This document shows, one piece after another, positions 34,931 through 47,195 of a DNA stretch of 64,000 bases (the stretch's first letter is position 1; each line of letters opens with the position of its first letter). The stretch is from Alisma plantago-aquatica. Taxonomy: Eukaryota > Streptophyta > Magnoliopsida > Alismatales > Alismataceae. The notes under the pieces were generated by a model, which did no database searches, was not told where the DNA came from, and saw only the letters and a list, made by a program, of their open reading frames with translations. The position numbers and the translations under genes were made by a program. The stretch lies in NCBI GenBank assembly GCA_963693085.1, contig OY856409.1:665103591-665167590 (forward strand), read 5' to 3'.

Positions 34931-37680
34931 ATATTCCATTCAACTTTGAAATAGACTATATATTGTACAATCATGTTTAAAGATTTAAATATTCCAATTT
35001 ATGAATATATTTAATGTAATTTTAGGGTTCCATGATGAAGAGATTGAGAAAAAAGATGAAAATATGGGATCCGATCTTCAACAAAACTACTCTTGGGTCC
35101 TTACACAACCTAGAATCATAACATAGAGTGTAAGAATAATCGAAACCATTTCTAAGTCAAAATGAATTTGCAATACATTCAAAGGGTCATTAGACCTTTA
35201 ATCAGTTGATTAGAGGGCCAAAAGTGAAATCCACATTATCATATACCATCTATCAATTGACCGGGATGTCAACAAGTCAACATGGTCCTCCATCCAGTTA
35301 GTGAAATTTCAATAGGTTGACTAGTATGTTTATAGTACTTACACATTCAAGCTAGATAATCAATTGACTTCCAATCAATTGATTAGGCCACCAGTGAAGT
35401 TGAAAGTGAAAATTGGGATTGCATTCAAACACCCTCAACCCACACCTAAAGGCACTAATCAAATAGAATTCTTCAACAACAAGTGAGGGCACTGAAGTCT
35501 TGAGGAGAAATAGAAGTTAATGGGAGGAGGAAACAATTGGAGGCAAGTGACAGAATGGGAAGGAGAAAATCAGAGAAGATTTTATACTCTCAGATAACAA
35601 AAACAAGAGGAATTGAGATATTCTCTCCCTCTCCACCATAGAGTATATTATACCTTATTCTCCTATCATCCTTTTGTGATGTCTATCTTGAAGTTATCCA
35701 TGATCATCATTTTAATTATGTCTATGTGCGAGTATATCATTTAGTTAGGCATGGGTAGTATCCCCATGGAACAAATTTATTTTGCATAACATTCCATGTA
35801 TTAAGTTTCTTATTAAACATATTTCATTTATCTTATGATTAATGATAGTTCAATTATTCATCTATTATCTCTACTATTTTACTAACCGAAACAAAACTTG
35901 AGAGGGAAAGTTTAGGTTAGATTTATGAAACTAACTATTCTCCTAAGTGTGAAAATAGAAGAAAAAATTGTGGGAAGATTTGCATTGCATGCTTAATGGA
36001 TTATTGAGAGTTTGACCATTATGATAGAGTATTATTAGATAATACATGTTTTTATATATACTTGAAAGATTCACTAGAAGCTACCGAAAAAATCTCACTA
36101 TATCAATAGTCAACATTTTTGGAAAGTTATCTACAAAAAATTACATGTTCAATGAAGGTAAAACCCTCTACTTAACTCTTTCTCCCACTAATTTAAACAC
36201 TAAACTTATATTCTTTATTTATTTCAGTTTTATGATATTATTTTGATAATTCATTCTCAATTTTATTCGCCTATATAAACCAAGAATGGTTTAGTACAAC
36301 TTCCTTTCTCTTTGTGGGATCGACCTTAAAGTGCTACATTAATAGTGTTCTCTTGCATGAGATTGAGGTTGTGTAATAGATTAGGGATTTATATTTGATA
36401 GGTTGAGACCACAATCTCAGTCTCATCACAAATTTCATTAATGACTATACAAATGAACTTCTGCATTGAACATCTTTAGTGACTTTTTATAAATATAACC
36501 ATGGTGTTTTTAGAAGAATCCTTTTGTCTCAATGTTGGTTATTTTATTGACATACATTCGGAAAACCAAAAGTGGTTGGCCAAATAATATTTTTGTGAAA
36601 GGAGACATTTTGCATGGTCAACATGGAAAAAGTACTACTGTATTGAGGTAGATACTCCTTTGATATTCGTGGATGGAATGAATACTCTAACTTGGATGTT
36701 ATAATATTCAAGTATACAAAGTAGTTGTGGATGAACATGTTTATTTGTATTTCTGAAACAAAGAAGTGATGTTGTTACCTTTCTACTATGTTCCCTTTGA
36801 TGTTAATTATGAAAATAGATGGATTTTAGAAATTCTTATCATAAACTTCTCATTTATGCTTGATTTCTTTTGTTCTAATCTCTTTGAAATTTACATGAGT
36901 GGATACATGTTTCCTGTTAATTGCAAGTAAAAAAATTCATCTTTATAAGGAGGATCTTGAACACATCTGTAACCTTAACTAAATACGTCCTCTAAACTAC
37001 AATCAATATGCCCATTATATACAATGGCATTTCAATCCAAGGCAACAACATGCATATGTTACATGAATGTAGAATGGTCTTGTCATCATGCACCTATACA
37101 GAGCATTTTGAATAGTTTATAGATGTAATTTATATATCCCAATTATTTTAGGTGTTCCTTTACATAAGGATAAGGTACTACTTCTAATAAATTGTTCCAT
37201 ATTGAACTAGATGTTGGGAAGGAAGCTAATTTTTTCAATTATAAGTTCTATACAATTTTGTGCAACTAATATTAGAAGAGTTCCATGAACCTCTACATAT
37301 GTAATATTATATTCATTGCATATAATTTAAATGGAATCAAGATATATGCATAAGGAAGTGATATACTCTCATTTTGAAGTAAAAACAATAGTTAGATGTA
37401 GGCTGGAAGTGGAAATATTTTCTTTCTCTAAAGGTCTTGTCTTATAAATAATTCTGACAATTATTTAATAAAAAAATATCATTTCAAACTAAGATTTCAT
37501 GATCTCAAAACACAACAAAATCTCTATGTTCAAAATCTTTAGACAAAGAAGAAAACAATTTGTTGAAATTATGAATGGTAGCAAAAAATCATGATATAAT
37601 CCTTTGTAATAGTAAAAATAAGGACTATTGGTCAACAAAACAAGAAACATGAAACCATTTAGTTGAAAAGGAGTATCTGA
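34931..37680. other. Unclassified AT-rich sequence
   Basis: This is the right half of the site invaded by the chromovirus and may continue the Athila-like remnant. A CTATATAAACC stretch with TTTGTGGGATCGACC at about 36270-36330 resembles phrases seen in untranslated parts of plant Ty3 elements, but this is weak. No open frame with a recognisable domain; the longest (36046-36246, 36544-36738) look fortuitous. Confidence 0.4.
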
Positions 37681-39050
37681 GATACTGCAGAGGTGTGTGA
37701 CCCTTGGTGGATGCCAAGGGGCTTTATTTTGTGGACATAAAAAGAAGGGAAAAAAGGATCTCCTTAAAGGACCTCTGTACTAGTTACACACCAATCTATC
37801 AAGTTGAGGACCCATATGCAAAAGGAAACCACCACAGATTTGGTTTTGACACATATGTATGAGATATATCCTATTCTACCAACACAATAAGTATGTCACT
37901 TCCCAAATATCCTCCAAGGCAGCAACCCCCTCCATATGGGGACCCTGCTGGTCCTATTTATAGGCACAAATCTGGGCCTCATGCTTTTGGTGTGAGTCCA
38001 AACGGTTTGCTTATAATTGTCCAAACGGTTTGGTTTGAACGGTTTGCATGTATTGAGCATACAATATTCACGTGTTTCGGTCTTCATGCATCTAATCCGA
38101 ACGGTCTTGAATTAACAATTGGTCATTCGGTCTTGATTAAACAATTGGTCATTCGGTCTGCATGTTATTTGCTTACCCAAACGGTTTCATAGCCCAACAA
38201 ATCCAAACGGTTTCACGTGCTTAGAGAAGGAAACAGTTTTGAATTGCTGTGATCATTCAGTCCTTGTATGGAGCATGAAAAATTTCCATTTAAGTCCAAT
38301 GCACCTTGTTTAGAAAAACTTATGATGGCACCTTAGGTCAACACCTATATAACATAGAAGAATCTTATAGAGAGGATTACATATACATAGATATAATCTT
38401 GAACTTAGTACATCATTTTTAGAATAAGATATATCATATAACCAACGTGTACAATGAATAAAGAAATGAATGTGGTATATGTTTTTCTTTGTTGTTTCCA
38501 TATAAGTTAATGTAGATAAGATTGAATGTTATTATACTTGTGGATATCTATTGATATAGTATTCATGTCTGATGATTGAGGGGTGGAGAAGCCACATAAA
38601 GTTTACTCTCTAGAGTTCATATATTAAGATATTAATGAAAATAAGAAAAAGTTGAACGTTACGATTTAGGGAAGACCATATGGCTTTGGAAAGTTTTGCC
38701 TCCTAATGTCTATGTAGGAACCCCTAGTAGATTTTATGGGATATCACATCATGAAATGTTGTTTTTAACCAAGTCAAGAATCTATATTGAAGAGGCAGAC
38801 CAAATCCCTATCAAAGTTTTACATAAATGATATAATATATATATGATGCATGTCAAATATTTTTTATTTAATATCAATTGTATAATTTGTTGCATACCAT
38901 AAAAAATTGATGCATGAGTTAGACATCTTTAGAGCTTATCATGGATGTTGATTAAAGAAAATTTTTCTAAAAATATTAAGAGTCTTTTTAGCATGTACTT
39001 AATAGAGTATAAAATTTTCAACCCAACATTGACAATCCTAATGGGATTTG
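37681..39050. other. Gene-free segment with an AACGG-rich cluster
   Basis: A TATA-like CTATTTATAGGCAC lies at about 37955. From 37998 to 38215 the motif AACGGTTT or AACGGTCT, usually preceded by CCA, CCG or TTG, occurs six times, plus two CATTCGGTCT variants. The open frame at 37893-38192 runs through the cluster and is probably chance. It could be promoter-like sequence of an unidentified LTR. The rest (38220-39050) is AT-rich without visible features. Confidence 0.45.
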
Positions 39051-39054
39051 TATT

Positions 39055-40140
39055 AATGAGGAAAAATGATATGTGCAATAGGATTATTGTTTGGAGTTGA
39101 ACTAAGACCTAAATTAGGATTCTTATTGTAAAAAAATAGAACAAATGCCTATATATAGAGGCCTTGGGGGAGGACACCAGGATCTTCCCACCTATTGGTA
39201 TGATCAAGTTGTTGGTGACCTCTGTGGGAGAGGAGACCGAGAACAACAACAATTAGTTGAGCTCTCTTGTAGATGAGAGAGGGACTATAGTATTGGCTTG
39301 AGACAAAGTAGTTGACATTCAGTTGCACATTGGGTGCATCAAATTGAATCTCCCTCATGGAAGAGAAAGTGTCAGTGAGTATGCCTTAAGGTGAAGTAGT
39401 GGTAGACTATCGATGATGTCGTGGGACACACATCTTTCAACAGATGACACACTAGTGGTGGATTGGTGAGATCAACATTCTTCTTATTGATCGAGTGCCT
39501 GCATCAGTCATTTTGTGCATCGATAAGGATATATATATGTCCAATGAGAGGAGGACATATATTAGTCTCTAGAATAGTGGGTGCTTGGGAAACAACAATG
39601 GTATGTTCAATTAGAATGGGACATCCATCCTTCAGTGGCATATTATTGGTGCATCAACAACTAAACCATCTATCTGATCATTGGATGACCTACATCTTAT
39701 CTATCAAATGGAGAGATACATGTATCTAGAAACAAAATTTCAGATTTCTAGTTGGTGGAGACAACTAGAATGAGTACCACATGTACTAGTGAGGTAGGCA
39801 ACCTCATCAGTAGTAGAGGAAGCCTTCCCAATAGTCATAACAAGAAGTAAGGACACAAATGAATGTCTGATACCCTACAGTGGAAGTGGTATTTGAGGAG
39901 AAAAATGTTAAGTAAACTATTTTGAACACATTGGGTTATGTTTTTTCTCAAGTGGGGGAGATCCCTAGATCTAATGGTAACTATATCACTGTGGTGAGAG
40001 TTGTGATCTTGGTTATTTAGTGCTTATTGGACACTATTGTTTGAAGTTTTCTCATCTTTCCTTATGAAGATATTTCACATTAAATCTCACACCTTCAATT
40101 TTGCAAAGAATCTTCAGTTTTTGGTCAAAAGATGTAGTGG
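39055..40140. repeat. Direct repeat copy A (about 1.1 kb), possible short LTR element
   Basis: Aligns at moderate identity with 40885-41990. Shared landmarks: GTTGAACTAAGACCTAAATTAGG/GTTGAAATAGAACTTAAATTAGG split by small gaps, the TATATATAGAGGC-like box at about 39152, GTTGTTGGTGAC/GTTGTTAGTTATC, CTCTTGT(A/G)GA, CACTGGGTGTATC-like blocks and TTCTCAAGTGGGGGA at about 39946. The last resembles a Copia-type PPT (AAGTGGGAGA). No coding content. It could be a TRIM-like element with duplicated body or an old tandem duplication. Confidence 0.6.
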
Positions 40141-40884
40141 GAGTGGCAATGTTATCCAAATATTAGAGGCGAACATTGATAAGAAGTGGTCACAAGAATA
40201 GTTGTATTTTCGAGATGTGGGACATGTCTGGAAGGGCATATAGATAAATTTTTCTACAAACATGAATAGGTACAGTACAATGACTCTTCATAAAACATGG
40301 CCGTTTCGAATAATTCTTTAGGAAACATATATGTAGGGAAGAAGGCAATTCAATGGATATTTAGTTGGTACATCTAGAGTGGAGGATCAAGCTCTTGATG
40401 TGGAGTTATACAGATAGGGTGAGCATCATCAAATGATTTTTGAGCTATGTTACAACATGTCATAAACATGATTTGCTCAAGGATGGCTCGAATGACTGAT
40501 CAGGGGGAACCGAAAAAGCTACATGTGTAGACATGTAGGGAGAAGAAGAGTTATAATTAAACTTCTTAATTTATTGTCTAGGAATAAAGAAAATCCAAGG
40601 TGGGACTATGAGAATATGGATGGAAATGAACAAGGGCTCACAAGGTTGAGGAGAATGACCACCTATTGGAATCCATCACATGTAGTGATGGAATCCTAAA
40701 GCTAACCCTAATGGTCGTCGAAGACAACATCTCCCTCATGGATCGGAGGGGGATATTGCTGGAATGGGGAGGTTCCACTACGTTTCCTAATTGGATTTCA
40801 ACACAATAGTATTTGGACATATGCTTTATTGTGCCTTTCCAATCTAGGACAAAAGAATATGTCCCCCTATGTGTAACATGAATT
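40141..40884. other. Spacer between the 1.1-kb direct repeats
   Basis: No match to either repeat that I can see, no open frame above 60 codons except a minus-strand 60-codon frame (40638-40820) without motif. No feature supported. Confidence 0.4.
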
Positions 40885-41990
40885 GCTATTTGAAGTTGAA
40901 ATAGAACTTAAATTAGGATTCCTTATTACAATGATATGGCATTATGGATCTATTTAGAGGCACCGGGGAGGCCAATGGGATCATCTACCGTATTTCCATA
41001 ATCCCACCAGTTGTTAGTTATCGGTACCTTCTATAGTAGAAGAGCTAGAGATCATGAACAACTTATAGAGATCTCTTGTGGAGAGAGGGCTATCGAATTT
41101 TGTTTGATACTGAATAGTACTTGACCATTTGTGGCACACTGGGTGTATCAATATGATGCTCTCTCATGGATGATTGACAGTTAGTGACTTTGCCTTGAGG
41201 CAAATTAGTGTATGGCAGTTGGTGGCACAATGGATGCACTACCAAGGACAATGATCTGTTAAGTCAGTGGATGAGGTGTATATCTCAGCCTATGGCATGT
41301 TGTCGGTCAATTGGATACAATAACAGTCTATTCAATCAATAAGGATGTGCGTCAATCGGTAGCACATTCACTGCATCATTAACAACAATGTTTTGTCCTT
41401 TCAGAAGAGGACATGCATCAATTGGTATCACAACAGGTGCATCAACAATGATACTGGTTTGTCATCAACGGATGCCACACATCTGTGAGTGGAAAATTTT
41501 GGGTGCATAGATAATAGATACAATATGTTTGATCAATAAAGAATGTGCATCTACTCTCTTAATCAGAGAGAGACTTCTAGGTAGCAATGACACATCGAAG
41601 TCATAGTTGAATGAGCCAATTAGATTGAGTACTACAAACAACAGTAAAGTAGATGACCTCATCGCGAGCAGAGGCGACTTAGTCAGCGATCAAAGGACCT
41701 ATATTTGTGTTTGATCCCCTGCAACAAAAATGATGTCTGGGGAGAAAAGATTTAGTAGATGTCTTTGTACCCATTTCCCGTGTGATTCTCATCTTCTTTA
41801 TCTTTGTTCTCAAGTGGGGGACCTATCCGGATTTAGGAGTGATTGAATTCAACCGATGAGAATTATAATGTTGATTATATATTGCTTGTTGACTAGTGTT
41901 GTCTTCTGATTTTTATCTTCTTGTCTTAGAAAGAGGTTTTTACATTAAATCATGTGTCTTATTTTGCATAGCATTGCCACTTTCCCACCT
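40885..41990. repeat. Direct repeat copy B (about 1.1 kb)
   Basis: Partner of 39055-40140 in the same orientation and 1.83 kb away. It carries ATTGGTATCACAACAGG at about 41419, which resembles a Met-tRNA PBS (TGGTATCAGAGCAGG) in the middle of the repeat, and TTCTCAAGTGGGGGAC at about 41807 like a PPT. Both copies have diverged strongly and lack open frames. Confidence 0.6.
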
Positions 41991-43129
41991 CAAATCATAA
42001 CTCTTAGTGTGTTTTAATCGGAGATGTTGTAGAATCTATGCTCGCGGATGACACTATAAACACTTTAGACGACAAGACACTGAATGTTGCTAAGTGAGTT
42101 GGGCTAGTCTTAATAGTTCCAACAAATATTTATGTATAGGCCTACGTGTGAGTTGGGACAAAATGTACCGTCAACCTCTAGCTCACTCTTGATTTTTATA
42201 CGTTCTGCATGTAGTAACTTATCAAGGGTATGTTACTATGGACTGAAGAGAGTATACAAAATTATATACAAGGGGCATCTCTGCTAGTTTGGGGAACTTG
42301 GATCAAAATCGGGTGGGCTGTGGGGGTGAGTGTCTTTTAGTGAAATTCCAAATTAATGTTTTGGTCATTGTAACATACTGATATCAAACCTTTCAGGATA
42401 GAACTATCATGTAAATGAATCAAACCTCATGAAAATACATACTCAAAAAGGGGGACTGAAGAGAGTCGAAGAACATTCATCAACAAGTGGGCGTCCATTA
42501 TCATGAGTTCTCTCTTTGCACGTTGCACAGAAACAGAACCCTCAAGGAGAAGTACAATCACAGTTGAACCTAGCGCATTCAGAATCCAGATAAACCTACC
42601 TACTATCCACATCATATAAGGCGGAGGAGAAAGCTAGATTTCAGTTCATCTATCGCCTTTCATTTTAGCCATGCAATGAAGATGATGGGGATGTTATATG
42701 GGGTACCCCACCCATTTTGATGTTATTAGAGCTCTTATATCACAAAGCCTGGACAAAAGGGTTTATACTCTTCTGTCATCACCCTCCTTTTATTTTTCTG
42801 CATTGCAATATTTTGTAATCGAACTCCAAACTCATTGTGGTAGCATGAACTTTATGAATATATAGTCAGAATGTTTATCAACAAAAAAAGGGAGTCTATA
42901 GAAGTCCCCCCCCCAAACACACACACACACACCAAAAAAGGGGGTATGCAAAATCTCGTGCTGGGGTCTGTAAAAAGATGGCAAGATTTTGATCTTGGGA
43001 CCTAATACCATTATTTGACCAGGTGTAGACGCAGATGCAGACTTGAGCAAACTGAATTCAGATTCTTCTTGAGGCAACACCTGCAAAGACTAATTGTCAT
43101 CTTGAAGTAAGTAAAACCAGTACTCGAAT
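41991..43129. other. Gene-free segment with short homopolymer and AC repeats
   Basis: Contains a C run followed by (AC)n at 42907-42931 and a GGGGTACCCC palindrome near 42698. The minus-strand frame 42832-43086 crosses the repeat and is not convincing. No gene seen. Confidence 0.45.
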
Positions 43130-44230
43130 AGGACGAGGGAAGACAAAGACTTTGTAACGCAGCCCCAAACCCGGGCTCTTCTAATTAATTGTCAAAGGAG
43201 GCACCTTACACCCTTAACAATAACGTTGTCAAGACTAAACCTATCCGGACTCACAAAAATCATCCGCCGTGTCGGAAAAAATAATAATCCGTTGCCTGCT
43301 TCGCCGAGTATACTAAACAATCTCTGACCAATACCAATCGGCTACGTAGAAGGAAAGAGATCAATCAGTCTGGAACGAGAACACTAACCTCAGGACTAAT
43401 CCTGACATGTTCCCGACAAAGCCCCAAAAGAAACACCGCGCGCCAGCCCCGTACAGGGTGACTGGTCTTAATTAAACTAAACCATTAGCGTGATCATTCG
43501 GCGATGTTTCCTTGTTATTCTACCTCCCTACACCTTTTACGTGACGTTGAATAACAATGCGCTGTTGTTTTGTCTACTCGGCAGCGACGACGAAGTCCAG
43601 GGCTTTGGCCTGTCGTCTTATTAGACAACACTCTCCGGCGATAATCAACCTCATTACCGTAATCCCCGGGGGATAACATCTCATCACTGGCATTACGACG
43701 TAAGCAGGTGGCATAAAGGTATTATTGATCTCCCTACGCGGCGCTGGTTGTCTGCCCGGATTAGAGTCCCTGATTCAGTATTTAGGAACAAGAATAACAG
43801 TCCACCTTACCTGGCACTGATTGTCTGGACCATGAAGAGAAGGGTAGGTAGACGTTGTCGGCACCGCCTGCTTAATTTGTTCATTGTGTGTTGTTTTAGG
43901 TTAATGATTAGTGCAATAGTTGATGTACCTCTCTTGTTACTCGTTGGTCCAAGGAGTACGTGTGGAACAATGGCCGTAGAGCATCTAACAAAGTCATTAT
44001 TTTGGAGCTTTGCATGGCTGTATACAACTTTAACTTTAGTTGGATGATTTGTCTACTGTGATACATGATCCTGATCATCATGGTTTGTTTATGATGTATA
44101 GCTCCGTTAGTAAGCTTCATAGTGTTGTTCTGGATGGAGCTATGTTAGTAGATCGGGAGTGGTATCGATAATATATTATGTACGGCTTTGGATGAACTTA
44201 TGACACACGGCACGCATTAGCAATTTTTAA
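43130..44230. other. CpG-rich, GC-elevated island of unknown nature
   Basis: Unlike its flanks this stretch is dense in CG dinucleotides (for example CCGCGCGCCAGCCCCG at about 43435, GCGACGACGAAG at 43584, TACGCGGCGCTGG at 43734). Frame 43748-44047 (99 codons, Arg-rich start) and a second open stretch at about 44037-44170 (reads LDDLSTVIHDPDHHGLF) show no domain I recognise. It may be a promoter and fragmentary exons of a host gene, a captured gene fragment, or a recently arrived segment not yet depleted of CpG. I do not assign a function. Confidence 0.4.
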
Positions 44231-45067
44231 GCTAGTTTACGGCGGGCATCTTGTTCACATAGGTAACCCACATAACAGAAGAAAAAAGAAAAAATAATAT
44301 AATTTTGTAGAAATAATAATCAGAGTAACACTATTTTTAAATAGTAATCCTCATAATAGTGCCATTTTACATGAATAAGCCAATTATTTTGGCGTATTCA
44401 GTTTTTGGGTGAATGTGCGGAAAAGGTTTGACACATTCAAACCTACGGGGGATTCAGACCTCCAACTGTCATTAGTTGAATTGACATTGAATGTTTCACA
44501 CAAGTGGTATATTCTACCCAGCAATGACTATTTAATAAATTTTACTTCATAGTTGTTGCATGTTTGAATGGGACATACTGTTTGGCACACTAAAACGACA
44601 TTTGAGTATAAGTAAGTTCTTCTTCACTTCATTCTTAACAAACAAATTGATTAGCTTCCTTCTTTTTTATAATCTGTCATCTCGAGTATTAGCTTCCTTC
44701 TTTTCTATAATCTCTCTCCCGTACTAATCCTATTCTGGAGTTTTTAGTTTCTTTTTCTAGATATTTGAAGAAGTTTTATAACCAGACTGGTTCGTTTATC
44801 ATGATTGTACATATTCAGGAGATTCTGCCTCTCTCATGCAATTTTTCTTATTTCATGTGCTTCTCATCAATTTATGTCAATACTAGATCTTATATTTTGA
44901 ATTATAATTTTGTAATAGTAAATAGAAATATCATTAGTGGTGACCACTATAGTTATCAAATGCAGCCAAATTATTCAAATTTGTTTTCCCAAATGAAATC
45001 TAATGCACTATTCTAAAAATAACATAGACTATGACTAGTTCTTTAGTTGTCATGAAATTAAATTACA
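44231..45067. other. AT-rich spacer
   Basis: Short duplicated phrase TTAGCTTCCTTCTTTT(T/C)TATAATCT at about 44652 and 44690. The open frame at 44765-45016 is AT-rich and has no motif. No gene supported. Confidence 0.4.
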
Positions 45068-45373
45068 TATTGACAAACATATTTCATCCAATTGTTTATA
45101 TCGTAGTCATTGTTTTAGGATGCATTAGATGTCTAGTATGTATACTTTCAGACAAGTAAAATCATATATTCATATTGCAATTGACATAGATCATACTAAG
45201 TACTTGATCATCCTATATTGTATTGACAAACATATTTCATCCAATTGTTTGTATCGTAGTCGTTGTTTTAGGATGAATTAGATGTCTAGTATGTATACTT
45301 TCACACAAATAAAATCATATATTCATAATGCACTTTACATAGATCATACTAAGTACTTGATCATCCTATATTG
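45068..45373. repeat. 153-base tandem duplication
   Basis: Unit 1 (45068-45220) and unit 2 (45221-45373) both start TATTGACAAACATATTTCAT and end with GATCATCCTATATTG. They differ at roughly ten positions, so the duplication is not brand new. Confidence 0.92.
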
Positions 45374-45653
45374 TATGCATCAGGATGATCCATATAACTA
45401 TGTCAAAGTTATTATCAATGAAGAGTACAATATCAAGTTGACTTTCTATTTGGTTGAATACCCTTATGTCTATTTACACGAAGTCCATTTCAATGATATG
45501 AATCAGTGGGTAGGGCCTTGTTCTCAGCTACTCACTAAGGGTGAGGGATACATGAACCTAATGAGTCTGGTGCACTCATTCAATCCTAGTGTAGATGAAA
45601 TTCAATTATCCAAGAATGACCAACCGATGCGTCACAAAAAAAATCAATATTGA
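45282..45653 (+). CDS. Uncharacterised 123-codon open frame, doubtful
   Basis: The frame starts inside the second unit of the tandem duplication and ends 280 bases after it. Residues 32-110 look more protein-like than most frames here (HQDDPYNYVKVIINEEYN, then LVHSFNPSVDEIQ), with a balanced acidic and aromatic content, but I recognise no family. No start context, intron or neighbour supports expression. It may be a fragment of an eroded transposon protein or chance. Confidence 0.2.
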   Translation: MSSMYTFTQIKSYIHNALYIDHTKYLIILYCMHQDDPYNYVKVIINEEYNIKLTFYLVEYPYVYLHEVHFNDMNQWVGPCSQLLTKGEGYMNLMSLVHSFNPSVDEIQLSKNDQPMRHKKNQY

Positions 45654-46934
45654 AGATGATAATTAAGCTATTTATGATGTATATATAGAATTAGAAGATA
45701 ACCAACTGGTAGATTCTAGTTTATAATGATACAACATTAATAATAGCATAATTTCTCTGACCTAAGTTACAAATAATTGAGTGGATTGCAAAATTACATA
45801 CATCTATCTTTCATTTTAGATTGATGAATTGGTTTCATATTTTATACATATAGATTATTTTAACAATCATCTTATATGGGTCATCACATTAGAAAGTAGA
45901 TTTATTAGTGAAGTTATGAACATGGTAAAAAACAATATTCTAATATGTTATGAATCATCTAACTCCAGATTGATCACCTTGGATCGTGTACATCAAAATT
46001 ATCCTTAGATATTGCTTTCTCTCAATACTAAAGGGATTCAATTTTGTAGAACATCTAATAAAATTAACTTGAGAATATATGTCATAATGGCATCATGAAT
46101 GTATATCATCATCACTTTTCACTGTGTTATCTTACATTAATGATCATGTATTGTTTTGTGGCATATTTTTTTATCTAAGTACTATAAGGACCCTGATCTG
46201 AGTTTTGGGGTAACCCTATTTGCATTGACTTAATATTGTGCTTAGAACCTTTCTCTAATCTTTTGAAATGTAATTAGGTCTTGTGAAGAGCTTAAGTTTC
46301 AAGTTTGGGCTCATTTAGATGATGTTTGCGCTTTCTATGCTAGTTTTGATGCAAATTGTAATTTACCCAGTATAGGGGGTTGATATGCAATTTGCCACCT
46401 CTAGAGTGTTCCCTCTCTTTCTTTACGTCATATAGAGGAAAGAGAAAGAGTAGGGTCCCTTATTTGATCCTTGGTTGAGGAGTATCACCCTAGGTGGTGA
46501 TTAGGGCTGATGTGAGTGTTGAGTGCCTTGACCATGTGCGTGGTTGAGTTGTCTCAACCTTGGGTCACGACCAAGGATGGTTTTGGAGGGTGTCACAGTC
46601 AAGAGACCTCCTCTAGGTGTTTGGTTTATGACCTAGGTAGTCTAGGGTGGTCTTGGGTCGAGATGGTTGACCTATCATGGGTTATCTCGACCTAGGGTTT
46701 GTGGAGGTGCTTTGTCTTGACCAAGAGGAGATGGTGGTAGATGGTGCAACCTAGGAGGGTCGCGACCGTGACCATGTGGGAGTCCATGGTGGTCAATACA
46801 CTACCTAGAGTGTATCACCATGTCTTGAATTTCATGCTTAAGTGGTTGTATGTTGGCCTTTTGAGTGGACAAGTGTCCCTTGGGTTCCTCAGTATGTTGA
46901 CACCTCACCCCTTGCGTTTCTCTCATCTTTCATC

Positions 46935-46941
46935 TATATAA
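46935..46941 (+). promoter_or_regulatory. LTR TATA box (solo LTR)
   Basis: TATATAA, 752 bases from the LTR start, the same distance within 10 bases as in both chromovirus LTRs, despite heavy divergence around it. Confidence 0.6.
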
Positions 46942-47099
46942 CCCCTCAACTTCCCTTGTTTGCAATCCTTTATGGCTATCCATCTTCTTCCTCCTTCTTT
47001 TATGGTTTTTGGATCTTGGTGAAGCAAGGAGGTTCATCCTTGGGGCTTGGGTGATCAATCTCCTCTTACATATGGTGATGGTGATTTGAGCTCATCTTC

Positions 47100-47195
47100 C
47101 ATCCTTGGTAAGTGTTTGTCTTCTAGGTTGATCTCCTACCTTCATCTTCCATCCTTGGTAAGTTTTTGTCTTCTAGGTTGATCTCCTACCTTCAT
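47100..47195. repeat. Short tandem duplication in the solo LTR
   Basis: CATCTTCCATCCTTGGTAAG followed by TTTGTCTTCTAGGTTGATC occurs twice in direct succession (period about 52 bases), with one to two differences. It is absent from the chromovirus LTRs. Confidence 0.85.

Noticed and set aside
38310..38501. Small minus-strand coding gene
   Set aside because: 63 codons, AT-rich and Cys/His content at chance level, no motif and no flanking gene signals.
45282..45653. Confident new gene
   Set aside because: No domain, neighbour, promoter or splice support; listed only as a doubtful frame.
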